DNA of 55,282 nt, taken from a virus. The stretch spans positions 1 through 55,282 of the IMG/VR virus record IMGVR_UViG_3300035659_000016; one strand, given 5' to 3'. Below are positions 18,157 through 26,019 of this stretch, one piece after another. The position numbers and the translations under genes were made by a program. Every line of letters starts with the position of its first letter. Position 1 is the stretch's first letter. Under the pieces are notes generated by a model. The model saw only the letters and a list, made by a program, of their open reading frames with translations, did not search any database and was not told where the DNA came from.

Positions 18157-18476
18157 GTGTGCACCTTGACTTCCCCCGGAACGCTACGTGGGAGGGGGCG
18201 GTTGTTTAACCACTCTTCAAGACGACGATCGGCCTCGGCTGCAGCAGCTGCAGCTGCGTCCATGGCACGTAGTTTCAAATAGCGCTCTAGGTACCATATC
18301 GCCTTGCGAATGTCTTCTGTGGGGTCGGGTGTCTTGCGACCCGCGCGGCAGATATACTGCACCGCGAGGGCCAAGTGGAACGAGAGTTCCTGGTCCTCGA
18401 CAAAGTCAATGACTGGAATTTTTCCCACGTTGTAGTGCTTGGGGTGGGTTACGGGATCGTGTCCTGCTATCATCAT
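18153..18476 (-). CDS. DUF3310-family phage protein
   Basis: 107 residues with the recognisable family signature DPVTHPKHYN, VIDFVEDQELSFHLALAVQYICRAGRK and EDIRKAIWYLERYL. These proteins are widespread in phage replication regions and are sometimes called nucleotide-kinase-like, but no activity is established. ATG 18476 has GGAG upstream and overlaps the FolE stop; the DpdA-like gene overlaps its own stop. It sits inside the deazaguanine operon between FolE and DpdA, which may be chance. Confidence 0.8.
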   Translation of the reverse strand: MMIAGHDPVTHPKHYNVGKIPVIDFVEDQELSFHLALAVQYICRAGRKTPDPTEDIRKAIWYLERYLKLRAMDAAAAAAAEADRRLEEWLNNRPLPRSVPGEVKVHT

Positions 18477-19072
18477 ACTCTATTCTCCGTGTGGCGGAAG
18501 AATTCCGCACGTGCACTCTCGGAGGCTAGGAACACTCCAGCGAGAGCACTAGTTGTTGTGACGGCGCCGGGTTTCTCGACACCGCGCATCTCCATGCAAA
18601 GGTGACGGGCGACTAGAACAACCCCGGCACCCATGGGCTCTAGCTCAGCCACTACGCGTTCCAAAACACGCTGGGTGATGACCTCTTGAGAAGACAAGGT
18701 CCGAGCGTAGTAGTCCACTGTGCGTGCCAACTTACTCAGCCCCGCGAGCCAACGCGTGGGCAAGTAGGCTACGTGGGCTATCCCAAAGAAAGGAATGACG
18801 TGATGTGCACACAGCGAGTAGAAGGGAATGTTGGCCACGACGACCATCTGGTCGACGCGGGGGTTTTCGTTAGCGAACTTGGTAAAGGTGAAAACTTCGC
18901 CCACGCTGAGCTCCGTCACCATCATCTCCGCCCAACGCTTTGGAGTGTCGCATAGCGTCTCCGAGTCCGTGTTGTACCCCAAGGTTGTTAGAATACTTGC
19001 CATGTGCTTTTGGAGCTCTGCGACGCGTGTCTCAGCTACGGCACGACATTGGTACTGAACGGTACTACTCAT
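18473..19072 (-). CDS. folE: GTP cyclohydrolase I
   Basis: 199 residues. The FolE active-site region is intact: FYSLCAHHVIPFFGIAHVAYLP (zinc Cys and His), GLSKLARTVDYYARTLSSQE and ARHLCMEMRGVEKPGA (second zinc Cys). It converts GTP to dihydroneopterin triphosphate, the first step toward preQ0. Start ATG 19072 overlaps the QueE stop as ATGA. Together with QueD, QueE and QueC it forms a complete GTP-to-preQ0 route. Confidence 0.95.
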   Translation of the reverse strand: MSSTVQYQCRAVAETRVAELQKHMASILTTLGYNTDSETLCDTPKRWAEMMVTELSVGEVFTFTKFANENPRVDQMVVVANIPFYSLCAHHVIPFFGIAHVAYLPTRWLAGLSKLARTVDYYARTLSSQEVITQRVLERVVAELEPMGAGVVLVARHLCMEMRGVEKPGAVTTTSALAGVFLASESARAEFFRHTENRV

Positions 19073-19797
19073 ACTAACCTCACTTTCGGTCCGTGAATTA
19101 GTGCATGTAGCTGTGGCAACACACGCACGTTGTAGCCCGTCAGGCTAGTCGCCAGGCTCTCTAACCAAAGCAGTGCAGCGCGGTACGTCGGAACGCCGGC
19201 AGTCAGAAGGCGACCATCGGGTTGTAGGATGATTGTATTCTCTAGTGGGTTCGGCAGCATCGGCGACTGGAGCAGCTCACGTAGCACCATCCAATCGGTC
19301 ACATCGGTAACGACGAACTTGAGTTGCACATCGCAGGGCTCCCACCGATGGCAGAACTTGGCAATGACGTCTGTGTTCAGAGAACCACTTTGGGCCCCAG
19401 GCAACTTGGGCGACAGACTCCACAGGACCCGCCTCGGTGAACGCACCCCCAGGTCTTTGTCACCTAGATAGTTTGTGGCGTTGGTTTCGATAGTCACGAA
19501 GGTGCCTGTGTGTACCAACAGGTTGGTTAGGAGAGGCAGTTCGGGTTGGAGTGTTGGCTCGCCCCCGGTAAGGATGACAGGCAAGTCGAAAGTCAGCAAC
19601 TCGTTCGCCAGCGCCCCCGCGGGGACGTCCAAGACCTTGGGACCCCCAAAGGCTTCGCGGAAGAAGGGGTTAATGGCGTACTGCGTGTCACACCAGACGC
19701 AGTCTAGGTTGCAGCCGAAGAAGCGGCACAGCACTGACGCTTCGCCGATGCGCACGCCCTCGCCCTGAAAACATTTATAGACTTCGAGTACTTTCAT
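19069..19797 (-). CDS. queE: 7-carboxy-7-deazaguanine synthase
   Basis: 242 residues, a radical SAM enzyme. The cluster motif CNLDCVWC (C-x3-C-x2-C) follows the substrate segment YKCFQGEGVRIGEAS typical of QueE. TGGEPTLQ is the SAM-binding GGE motif and TIETNAT the next conserved strand. It makes 7-carboxy-7-deazaguanine from tetrahydropterin. SD AAGGAG 8 bases before ATG 19797; coupled to folE downstream. Confidence 0.95.
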   Translation of the reverse strand: MKVLEVYKCFQGEGVRIGEASVLCRFFGCNLDCVWCDTQYAINPFFREAFGGPKVLDVPAGALANELLTFDLPVILTGGEPTLQPELPLLTNLLVHTGTFVTIETNATNYLGDKDLGVRSPRRVLWSLSPKLPGAQSGSLNTDVIAKFCHRWEPCDVQLKFVVTDVTDWMVLRELLQSPMLPNPLENTIILQPDGRLLTAGVPTYRAALLWLESLATSLTGYNVRVLPQLHALIHGPKVRLV

Positions 19798-19809
19798 CTT
19801 CTATGCTCC

Positions 19810-20283
19810 TTAACCGTGGGGATAAGAGAACGGCTTGGGCTCGGGTTCGTACGCGGCCATTGAAGATCCGGTTTCCCAGACCTCCACACGATTGACCATC
19901 GGCAGTTGCGGCGCAAGCTGTGCGTAGAACCAAGCTGCCAGTTCTTCTGCCGTAGTGTCCACGACGTCCAGTACCGCACACCACACTTCCGGCAACGTCA
20001 CCGGACAGTTGCTGGGGCCACCGAATAGCACGGAGTCCAACACAGCCACCGTATCACAGTAGTGCCGTGCTAGTAGCACCTTGTGGTCCACCCCCACAAG
20101 TATCGAAGCCATGTAGTGTGCCAAGTCCACAAAGTCCATTACCATGCTTTGGTCGTTTAACACCTGCGCGTGAAGATAAACGACTACTTCGTAGTTGTGC
20201 CCGTGAAGGCGGTTGCACTTTCCAAGGTGGTTGGGCAGAATGTGCGCCGCTTCGAAGGTGAAGCTCTTACTTACGTGCCACAT
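19810..20283 (-). CDS. queD: 6-carboxy-tetrahydropterin synthase
   Basis: 157 residues from ATG 20283; a longer upstream reading lies inside the PfpI-like gene. Motifs: FEAAHILPNHLGKCNRLHGHNYEV (zinc His residues plus catalytic Cys), MVMDFVDL, GVDHKVL, TAEELAAWF and VEVWET (Glu). It converts dihydroneopterin triphosphate to 6-carboxy-tetrahydropterin, the second step of preQ0 synthesis. The start overlaps the PfpI-like stop, so the order of translation is PfpI-like, QueD, QueE, FolE. Confidence 0.94.
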   Translation of the reverse strand: MWHVSKSFTFEAAHILPNHLGKCNRLHGHNYEVVVYLHAQVLNDQSMVMDFVDLAHYMASILVGVDHKVLLARHYCDTVAVLDSVLFGGPSNCPVTLPEVWCAVLDVVDTTAEELAAWFYAQLAPQLPMVNRVEVWETGSSMAAYEPEPKPFSYPHG

Positions 20284-20911
20284 TTTCCTTCTCCTTTCTG
20301 TGTGCGAGGAGTCTTGCCAACTCCGGTGGCGGTCTGCGTCTACGGCCCCCAATGTTGCTCATAAGGGGTGTAGGCTCGAAGTGGTACTGTGGTGGTTTGC
20401 CGTCTAGCAAGTTACAGTACTCTCTGACCCAATACTCCGAGGCCATCTGGTGCTCAGCGGTGACCAGATTGTGGTCGCGTGTCATAGTCGTCCCAGTGAG
20501 AATCGCACCCGCCCGCTCTAGCAGTTCACGCGAACGGATGAGGGGAAAGAAACTGACCTTCTTCCCTGCAGTAGCCAAGCGAATGGCTGGTACAGAGCAA
20601 CAGATGGCTGCGATCGGCTTGAGCACGCCGTCCGCTTCTACGACTAGACGCTGGACGTCCTTGTGGTACCACAGAGACTCGGTGTCTTTCATGTTCCCGG
20701 AAACGACCATTAGACCCTCGTAGTCCTGCATCCGCAGTGCGGAGCCCACGAGGGCGGCGACACGTACCTGATCACTCAGGTCTAGTTCATCGGCAATGAT
20801 CGGTTCAGTCGCTGCTACAACGAACGTGTGCCCGCGCTCAAGCAAGACATCCAAAGTCATCCACAGCTCGTGCCCGTTGAAGCGGCGGGCGCAGATGACT
20901 AGGACTTTCAT
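20267..20911 (-). CDS. DJ-1/PfpI-like class I amidotransferase-fold protein
   Basis: 214 residues. The DJ-1/PfpI layout is visible: MKVLVICARRFNGHELWMTLDVL (first strand and helix), YEGLMVVSGNMKD (strand ending in the glycine turn), then the nucleophile elbow AAICCSVPAIRLATAG at about residues 102-117 and ILTGTTMTRDHNLVTAEH. The usual His right after the nucleophile Cys (AICHG) is Cys here, so classical protease or deglycase chemistry may be changed. It lies between queC and queD with overlaps at both ends, which makes a role in deazaguanine chemistry plausible. The basic C-terminal tail (about 195-214) is unusual and may bind nucleic acid or a partner. Confidence 0.72.
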   Translation of the reverse strand: MKVLVICARRFNGHELWMTLDVLLERGHTFVVAATEPIIADELDLSDQVRVAALVGSALRMQDYEGLMVVSGNMKDTESLWYHKDVQRLVVEADGVLKPIAAICCSVPAIRLATAGKKVSFFPLIRSRELLERAGAILTGTTMTRDHNLVTAEHQMASEYWVREYCNLLDGKPPQYHFEPTPLMSNIGGRRRRPPPELARLLAHRKEKENVARK

Positions 20912-21315
20912 CGCGTGAACCCAGCCTTTTGTGCACGATGTCGCTTCACGGTCGTTGCTGACATCTCTGGGACTTCCCCCTCCACAGGGGGCAGAGGTGC
21001 GTCCTCGACCTTGGCTAGGCGGTCGATGTTCAGCTTGGCTGCCTTGGCTGGGGTCTTCGGGTCGGCATCCGTGCGTAGTAGGTAGAGCTGACCACCACGC
21101 GAGAAGAGTTTGACTGGCAAGCCGTGTGAGCGAATGTACGCCGATACCGACGACGTCAGACTCACCAGACTCTGTTGCATGCCGGTGCGATCGATCAGGA
21201 CCAACACGTACCCAGACTCAAGGAACTCCTTAAGAATGGGGTAACTCACACGTCCACGATGGCCCGCGACCAAATCAGGAATCGATGCGGGATCCACCGG
21301 TTTGAGCAATACCAT
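20908..21315 (-). CDS. Hypothetical protein of the deazaguanine operon
   Basis: 135 residues from ATG 21315 with the SD AGGAGG upstream. The first ~85 residues look alpha/beta (VSYPILKEFLESGYVLVLIDRTG, a helix from SLVSLTSSVSAYIRSHG, and LPVKLFSRGGQLYLLRTD). The C-terminus is Pro/Lys/Arg-rich and disordered, ending TVKRHRAQKAGFTR. No family is recognised. It overlaps the PfpI-like start by 4 bases and follows queC. Confidence 0.55.
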   Translation of the reverse strand: MVLLKPVDPASIPDLVAGHRGRVSYPILKEFLESGYVLVLIDRTGMQQSLVSLTSSVSAYIRSHGLPVKLFSRGGQLYLLRTDADPKTPAKAAKLNIDRLAKVEDAPLPPVEGEVPEMSATTVKRHRAQKAGFTR

Positions 21316-21365
21316 TTTCCTTACCTCCTGTTGTTGTGGTACTGTGAGAGCACACACAACAAAAC

Positions 21366-22088
21366 CTAATTTTCGACGCCTGGGAGTCGGGGTTGGTTGG
21401 TCCCCTGAACCCACAAGGCGTCGCCGTTATAAACTGTGGGATCGGCCACCTTGGCCAACTCGAACGCTTCGTGACGCTCCACACAGGTACCACAGCGACC
21501 GCAGTGTGTCGAGCCACCTTTGTAACAACTCCACGTCAACTCGAAGGGAACATGCAAAGCGGCCCCCGCCTTTACAATAGCCGCCTTGGTGTCACGAATG
21601 AACGGAGTGCTGATGCGCACGGGTGGGTCAACCATACCCAGGTTGCCGAGTTGGAACGCATGCTCTAGGGTGTCCATGAAGTCAGGACGGCAGTCGGGAT
21701 AGATGGGATGGTCCCCTGCATGCACACCCACGAAGACGACCTCCGCCTTCTCAGCCACCGCCACGGCATACGCGATACTGAGAAAGACCGCATTGCGGTT
21801 CGGCACCACTGTGATGCGCATCGACGCATCGCGATAGTCGCCTTCAGGTACATCTATCGTGCGGTCTGTCAAGGCCGAACCGCCTAATAGAGCCGCGAGC
21901 GACTTGAGATCGACGACGTTGAGGGGGCACTCCAAGGCATTGCAAATCTGCCCTGCAGAACGAAGTTCACGATGGTGCCGCTGCCCGTAGTTGAAGGCCA
22001 GGGCGTGTACTCTATACCCCGCTTTCAAGGCGTAGTAGAGTGTCACGGTGGAGTCGATGCCTCCACTAGTGAGTACGATCGCTTTCAT
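21366..22088 (-). CDS. queC: 7-cyano-7-deazaguanine (preQ0) synthase
   Basis: 240 residues from ATG 22088 (SD TGGAGG). The PP-loop LTSGGIDST binds ATP. FNYGQRH, VPNRNAVFLSIA, GVHAGDHPIYPDCRP and the zinc cluster SCYKGG-x-HCGRCGTC are the QueC signatures. It turns 7-carboxy-7-deazaguanine into preQ0. There is no fused amidotransferase domain of the Gat-QueC type and no QueF gene in the window, so preQ0 itself or a product made by an unrecognised enzyme is the expected precursor for DNA. Confidence 0.95.
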   Translation of the reverse strand: MKAIVLTSGGIDSTVTLYYALKAGYRVHALAFNYGQRHHRELRSAGQICNALECPLNVVDLKSLAALLGGSALTDRTIDVPEGDYRDASMRITVVPNRNAVFLSIAYAVAVAEKAEVVFVGVHAGDHPIYPDCRPDFMDTLEHAFQLGNLGMVDPPVRISTPFIRDTKAAIVKAGAALHVPFELTWSCYKGGSTHCGRCGTCVERHEAFELAKVADPTVYNGDALWVQGTNQPRLPGVEN

Positions 22089-24600
22089 TTTTACCTCCAG
22101 TGCCTGCGTTGGAGATGACAATTTCAGTGGCGAGTGGCAGCTTGTCGGGCAAGTCTAAATCCGCTCGGCGCGCTTCTTCCAACGAGACTTTATACATCCA
22201 ATAAGTCGCCCCTTTGAGAGTGACCGCTGTGCGACACAGTATGTACTGCCCCACCTGGGGCTTCCTCGGATCGATCAGGCGCTCTTGTAACTGTGCCTTG
22301 AGTGCGGGTAGTTCCAACGCGTCGCGACCGGCACGACGTCGCTCCGTGGCCCACCACGTGTAGGCCGAAGAGATCTGAAAACCCATCGCCGCTTCCCTTG
22401 GAAACCACGCCGCCACATAACGAGGATGGTCGTTGGTAGCCATGTCGTTCACCAACGCTTCGATGAACTCGTCAGCCAACAATGAAGTGCGCCCCGACTT
22501 TTCGACGACATTGAACAATGTTTCCTCAAAGAGACTACGCACGTACTCTGGCGTCAGAAGGGGCTGCCGCAGCCCCAAGCTTTCCAACCACAGTGCTAGG
22601 TGAATCAGCCCATGCACCCCAATAGCCAAGTTCTGTCGCACACGGTCCGGCATGGGCTGGTTCGCGAAAGCGTCTTGAATCGATCGGAGGGCCTCGGTCC
22701 ACTTCAAGGGCGCCTGAAGCGTATACTGGATGTAGGCCGCCGCGATGCGGTTGATCCCCAGGGTATCGATTTGGCGATGTGCTTTCTCGGCTGGTGTACC
22801 TAGGTCGATGGTCTCGGGCATTAGCCGTACTTGCAAGACGCGCTCCTTGAGCGCCGGGTCTACTAACGCATCTTCGCCGTCGACGATCAACGGTGAAGTC
22901 AAGGGATACTCTTGTGTCGTCTGATCCGCTCTACCTCTAGCATCCCGGCCACTATCGTACGCTAGTAACAAATAACGTAGCAGGCGTGGGGTGCTATGCA
23001 ACCGAAACTCACTCAGTGAAACCGGCAAAGCGTTCGTCGCACCTAGCAAGGTCAGTAGGACGAAATTGGTTGTGCCACTGTCGTACGAACGCCCATCGAC
23101 AACCCCCAGTAGGGGCAGCAGCACACGAGTGATCGTAACTGTCTTACCACTACCTCTCGTGCCGAAGATGTTGAGAAGCGGGTAGCGCACATTCAGGTCC
23201 CACAACAGCGGCTTGAAGGGAGCTGAGAAAAGCCAGCCCAGTACGGGGCCCATCACCTCTGGACGATTCAGTTGCCATAGAAGTGGGAACAGTTGTCGTG
23301 CTAAGGCTTTCACTACGGTGGGCTCCACGGTGGCGTAGTGTGTGTGTGGTGCTTCGCGTTGCGCACTCATGTAGTGCACAGGACGTGCGTCGCCTTCGGT
23401 AATCTCCGCGGCTGAAAGGACCTGATCGGTACCCACCCAGTAGTTCTCGAAGCGCCCCAACACACGAGTGGCCTGGATCTTGGGCAACCCTTTGGCTAGG
23501 AGTTGTTGCATTAGGTATGGCAGCAGTGCCCGCAACTGGCGGTCACTGCCTAACCACTGTGCTGCGGCCTGTGGCATCTGGCGGTTGAGATCGCTCACGG
23601 AATTGAAAGCAATCTTGGTAAGCACCTGGCTGGGCCACACAAACCCACTCGCATGCAAAACCCCTAGGAGCGCGTCCACTGCATGTGCGTCGGTGTGCTC
23701 GATAAGGGCCTGCGGCTCAAACGTGAAAGTACTAACTGGTACCTTGTCACCCCGTAGCAAAACAAAGTATTGGTCGTTCTCCATAACGAAGGGCCCTGCT
23801 ACGCACGCGGCTCCGCCCCCAGCAGTCTTGGCTGCTCGTGCTGTCGCGCGCTTCAGTGTATGCTCCCAGTAGTTGCCCCCTTCCCGCATCTTGTTACCAC
23901 ACGGTGCAACAGCGAAGACCTGGGTAGTAGTGTCTACAGAAACCCCAGCGCTCAGCATTGCAGTCACAACGGCCCAATCGCGTTCCGAGCGACTGCGGTG
24001 CCCCGAGTTACCCGATGTGTTCACGGCGTGATGGATCTCCACCGGAATCGCCAGGGCAGCTTGCAAATCGCCCCACGTATAGCGGTTGTCTTCGGCGGTC
24101 ACCAGGTTGCACGGTTTGGGATGTTGGGGGTCTTTGAAGTTTGTCGTCCCTGGCACTCTTAGGATACGTGCAACATCGTGAACCTTTGTGTCGCCACCTA
24201 GCAAGGTTGCGGCTTGCGTCATCCAACCTTCTGCCGCCTCGAAGTCATCGGGGCCCAAGGCCTCTGTCAACAACCAATAGTAGTGATACCCGTTACCGGA
24301 GTCCACGACCAGCGATGGCGGCAACGCAAAAGGGGGAGGCTCACGTGTAGCGTCGACATCTATCCACAGAGACAGCAGACGGCTAACGTTGCGTTTGCTC
24401 CCACCCCCCTTGGCACCCCTTGGTGCCACACCGACGTAGAGGTGCCCTGTGCCCAGAGTAGCTGTCGCCGCTGTCGCTTCGGAAGGGGAATGCACGAAGT
24501 GTGCCTTCATCGTCTTCGAGGCCGGATTGGGTTGATGTCTGAGCTCAATCCTCTCCTTCGCCTTGATCCCTGCAAATAGTAACGAAAAAAAGTCTTCCAC
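22066..24600 (-). CDS. AEP primase-polymerase fused to SF3-like helicase
   Basis: 844 residues from GTG 24600 (SD GAGGTAG). The N-terminal ~200 residues show archaeo-eukaryotic primase motifs: LWIDVDA (metal Asp pair), VVDSGNGYHYYWLL and ARILRVPGTTNFK (sugar/triphosphate motif). A middle helical region (about 200-430) follows. The C-terminal ATPase has Walker A GTRGSGKT near residue 480 and a Walker-B-like region with SLSEFR, as in SF3/DUF927-like phage helicases. It would prime and unwind DNA, serving the polymerase encoded in the same arm. The last 23 bases overlap queC. No DnaB- or DnaG-type gene is present, so this is probably the sole primase-helicase. Confidence 0.85.
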   Translation of the reverse strand: MEDFFSLLFAGIKAKERIELRHQPNPASKTMKAHFVHSPSEATAATATLGTGHLYVGVAPRGAKGGGSKRNVSRLLSLWIDVDATREPPPFALPPSLVVDSGNGYHYYWLLTEALGPDDFEAAEGWMTQAATLLGGDTKVHDVARILRVPGTTNFKDPQHPKPCNLVTAEDNRYTWGDLQAALAIPVEIHHAVNTSGNSGHRSRSERDWAVVTAMLSAGVSVDTTTQVFAVAPCGNKMREGGNYWEHTLKRATARAAKTAGGGAACVAGPFVMENDQYFVLLRGDKVPVSTFTFEPQALIEHTDAHAVDALLGVLHASGFVWPSQVLTKIAFNSVSDLNRQMPQAAAQWLGSDRQLRALLPYLMQQLLAKGLPKIQATRVLGRFENYWVGTDQVLSAAEITEGDARPVHYMSAQREAPHTHYATVEPTVVKALARQLFPLLWQLNRPEVMGPVLGWLFSAPFKPLLWDLNVRYPLLNIFGTRGSGKTVTITRVLLPLLGVVDGRSYDSGTTNFVLLTLLGATNALPVSLSEFRLHSTPRLLRYLLLAYDSGRDARGRADQTTQEYPLTSPLIVDGEDALVDPALKERVLQVRLMPETIDLGTPAEKAHRQIDTLGINRIAAAYIQYTLQAPLKWTEALRSIQDAFANQPMPDRVRQNLAIGVHGLIHLALWLESLGLRQPLLTPEYVRSLFEETLFNVVEKSGRTSLLADEFIEALVNDMATNDHPRYVAAWFPREAAMGFQISSAYTWWATERRRAGRDALELPALKAQLQERLIDPRKPQVGQYILCRTAVTLKGATYWMYKVSLEEARRADLDLPDKLPLATEIVISNAGTGGKNESDRTH

Positions 24601-24627
24601 GACTACCTCGGGTTGTTATAAGTAAGG

Positions 24628-24660
24628 GTGCCTTGGGAGACCGCCACACTCCCAAGGCAC
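24628..24660 (-). terminator. Perfect 12-bp hairpin upstream of primase gene
   Basis: GTGCCTTGGGAG (24628-24639) pairs perfectly with CTCCCAAGGCAC (24649-24660), with a 9-base loop. On the - strand it lies between the DUF669-like gene and the primase start and is followed by a moderately T-rich stretch. It could attenuate transcription into the primase operon. Confidence 0.6.
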
Positions 24661-24677
24661 GTATTCGACACTACGGA

Positions 24678-25130
24678 CTACACAGAGAGGGCTTCGGTCG
24701 CTTGCTCGGGTGTAACGTAGCGTGCGATGTTGTTGCGCATCTCGCCATTGTACTCGCGCTGCACAACAATCACCCCGACTTGCTCACCTACGTGCTGGCC
24801 GGTTGAGATCGTCACGCGACCTTCGACTTCTTCCCCTAGGGCTGTCAAGACTTGCTTGACACGGAAGGCGGCTTGCTGTTGCAAGGAAGGGTTGTCGAAG
24901 AGCTTGCGGCCCTGCATCTCCCGCGGCTTGTCGACGACCAAGTTGATCTCCAACTTGGGCTTGAGGGCTTTGGAGGTTCCGACTTCCCACTTGCTGATAG
25001 TCGCAACGTACGCACCTGCAGGAAGCGGTTCGAACCCCGCCACTTCGGACAGGTCGAGAACGAGGGAGCCCATGGTGGTGGGGGCTACGCTGGCTCTCTT
25101 TGCGATTGCTTTCTTCGGTTGGATTGGCAT
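24678..25130 (-). CDS. DUF669-like, probable ssDNA-associated phage protein
   Basis: 150 residues from ATG 25130 (SD AAGGAG, 6-base spacing); an upstream ATG at 25178 lacks a good SD. After a basic N-terminus it has a compact beta-barrel-like core: PLPAGAYVATISKWEVG, LKPKLEINLVVDK and GRKLFDNPSLQQQAAFRVKQVL. This order (P-G-Y, then a fragment on extended or reduced binding, then GR-x-hFDN) resembles DUF669 proteins, which accompany Sak/Sak4 recombinases and may bind single-stranded DNA. It lies next to the Sak4-like gene, which fits. Confidence 0.6.
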   Translation of the reverse strand: MPIQPKKAIAKRASVAPTTMGSLVLDLSEVAGFEPLPAGAYVATISKWEVGTSKALKPKLEINLVVDKPREMQGRKLFDNPSLQQQAAFRVKQVLTALGEEVEGRVTISTGQHVGEQVGVIVVQREYNGEMRNNIARYVTPEQATEALSV

Positions 25131-25196
25131 GATCTGCTCCTTCGACCCTAAAAAGGGTCGTGTGAGATTGACTGACATTGCTTGACTCGGGTTGGG

Positions 25197-25931
25197 TTAT
25201 TTGTTACGGCGTGCACCTCCTTTGCTTGGAAAGTAGAAGTCGTAGAGCTCTTGCATCGTTGGCGAGTCCATGACTCCAGGAATCTTGGCCTCACGATCCT
25301 TAGTCAGGTGTTGATAAAGGACTTCGGTGTGGAGCTCCACCACGCTCTCGCGGCTTACCTCCAAACAACCGACGAGGGCGAAGAAGGCCCCCACTTCACG
25401 GTTCAGCCGTCCACTGATCATCGGACCGGAACCTTTGGGCTCTTGAGTAACTGGATCGTAGTCCACCCCTCGTTGAGCCGTAGCAATGAAATGAACTGGC
25501 GCATCACGTAGCATACGCAGGATGCGTCGCATCCACTCATGTGCCCGAAGGTAATCCGCCTGCTCTGCAATGTCGGGGTCGCTTTCGGGTCTCTTGAGGC
25601 GACGCACACGTGAGGACTCGCCCAGCAGAAAGCGGTACAGCTCGGTGAGCGTGTCGAGAATGACTGTCTTGAACTTGCCACTCGCAGCCAAGTTGATGGC
25701 CGGGGTGATCTGTTTGAAGTCGACCACCGAGATCTGCTTGATGGGCCAGTCGACCGAGCCTGTGCCACGATCGAAGTCGAGAAGCAGGGCTGGAGCCATC
25801 TGGGGTACTTTTTGTGAACTCGCTGACAGGCGGGTCTTGCCTGTGCCTGTGTCACCGTAGATGAGCATTCTGAGGAACGGGGACTGCTCACTGTCCTCTA
25901 GCACTTGTAGTGCTGGTACAGTTTTTTGCAT
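25197..25931 (-). CDS. Sak4-like RecA-fold ATPase
   Basis: 244 residues from ATG 25931 (SD AGGAGG). Walker A GDTGTGKT near residue 27, Walker B FKTVILDTLTEL, then IATAQRGVDYD at the sensor position. Size and motif order match the phage Sak4/AAA_24 family of single-strand annealing or recombination ATPases. Neighbours (DUF669-like protein, Cas4/RecB-like nuclease, Snf2 helicase) form a recombination-dependent replication module. A promoter lies just upstream at 25959-25990. Confidence 0.82.
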   Translation of the reverse strand: MQKTVPALQVLEDSEQSPFLRMLIYGDTGTGKTRLSASSQKVPQMAPALLLDFDRGTGSVDWPIKQISVVDFKQITPAINLAASGKFKTVILDTLTELYRFLLGESSRVRRLKRPESDPDIAEQADYLRAHEWMRRILRMLRDAPVHFIATAQRGVDYDPVTQEPKGSGPMISGRLNREVGAFFALVGCLEVSRESVVELHTEVLYQHLTKDREAKIPGVMDSPTMQELYDFYFPSKGGARRNK

Positions 25932-25958
25932 CTTTGCCTCCTGAGCAATGATAACTCT

Positions 25959-25990
25959 ATTATAAAACACCAAGGTGAATAACAAATGAA
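25959..25990 (-). promoter_or_regulatory. Leftward promoter, class 2
   Basis: On the - strand a perfect TATAAT (+ strand ATTATA at 25959-25964) follows a conserved upstream block, TGTTATTCACCTT. The same block with the same spacing stands in front of TATAATAG at 30078-30109. The -35 element is not clear. It drives the Sak4-like gene and genes beyond. Confidence 0.65.
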
Positions 25991-26019
25991 AATAAGATGA
26001 GTATTTTCTAACACACCTC

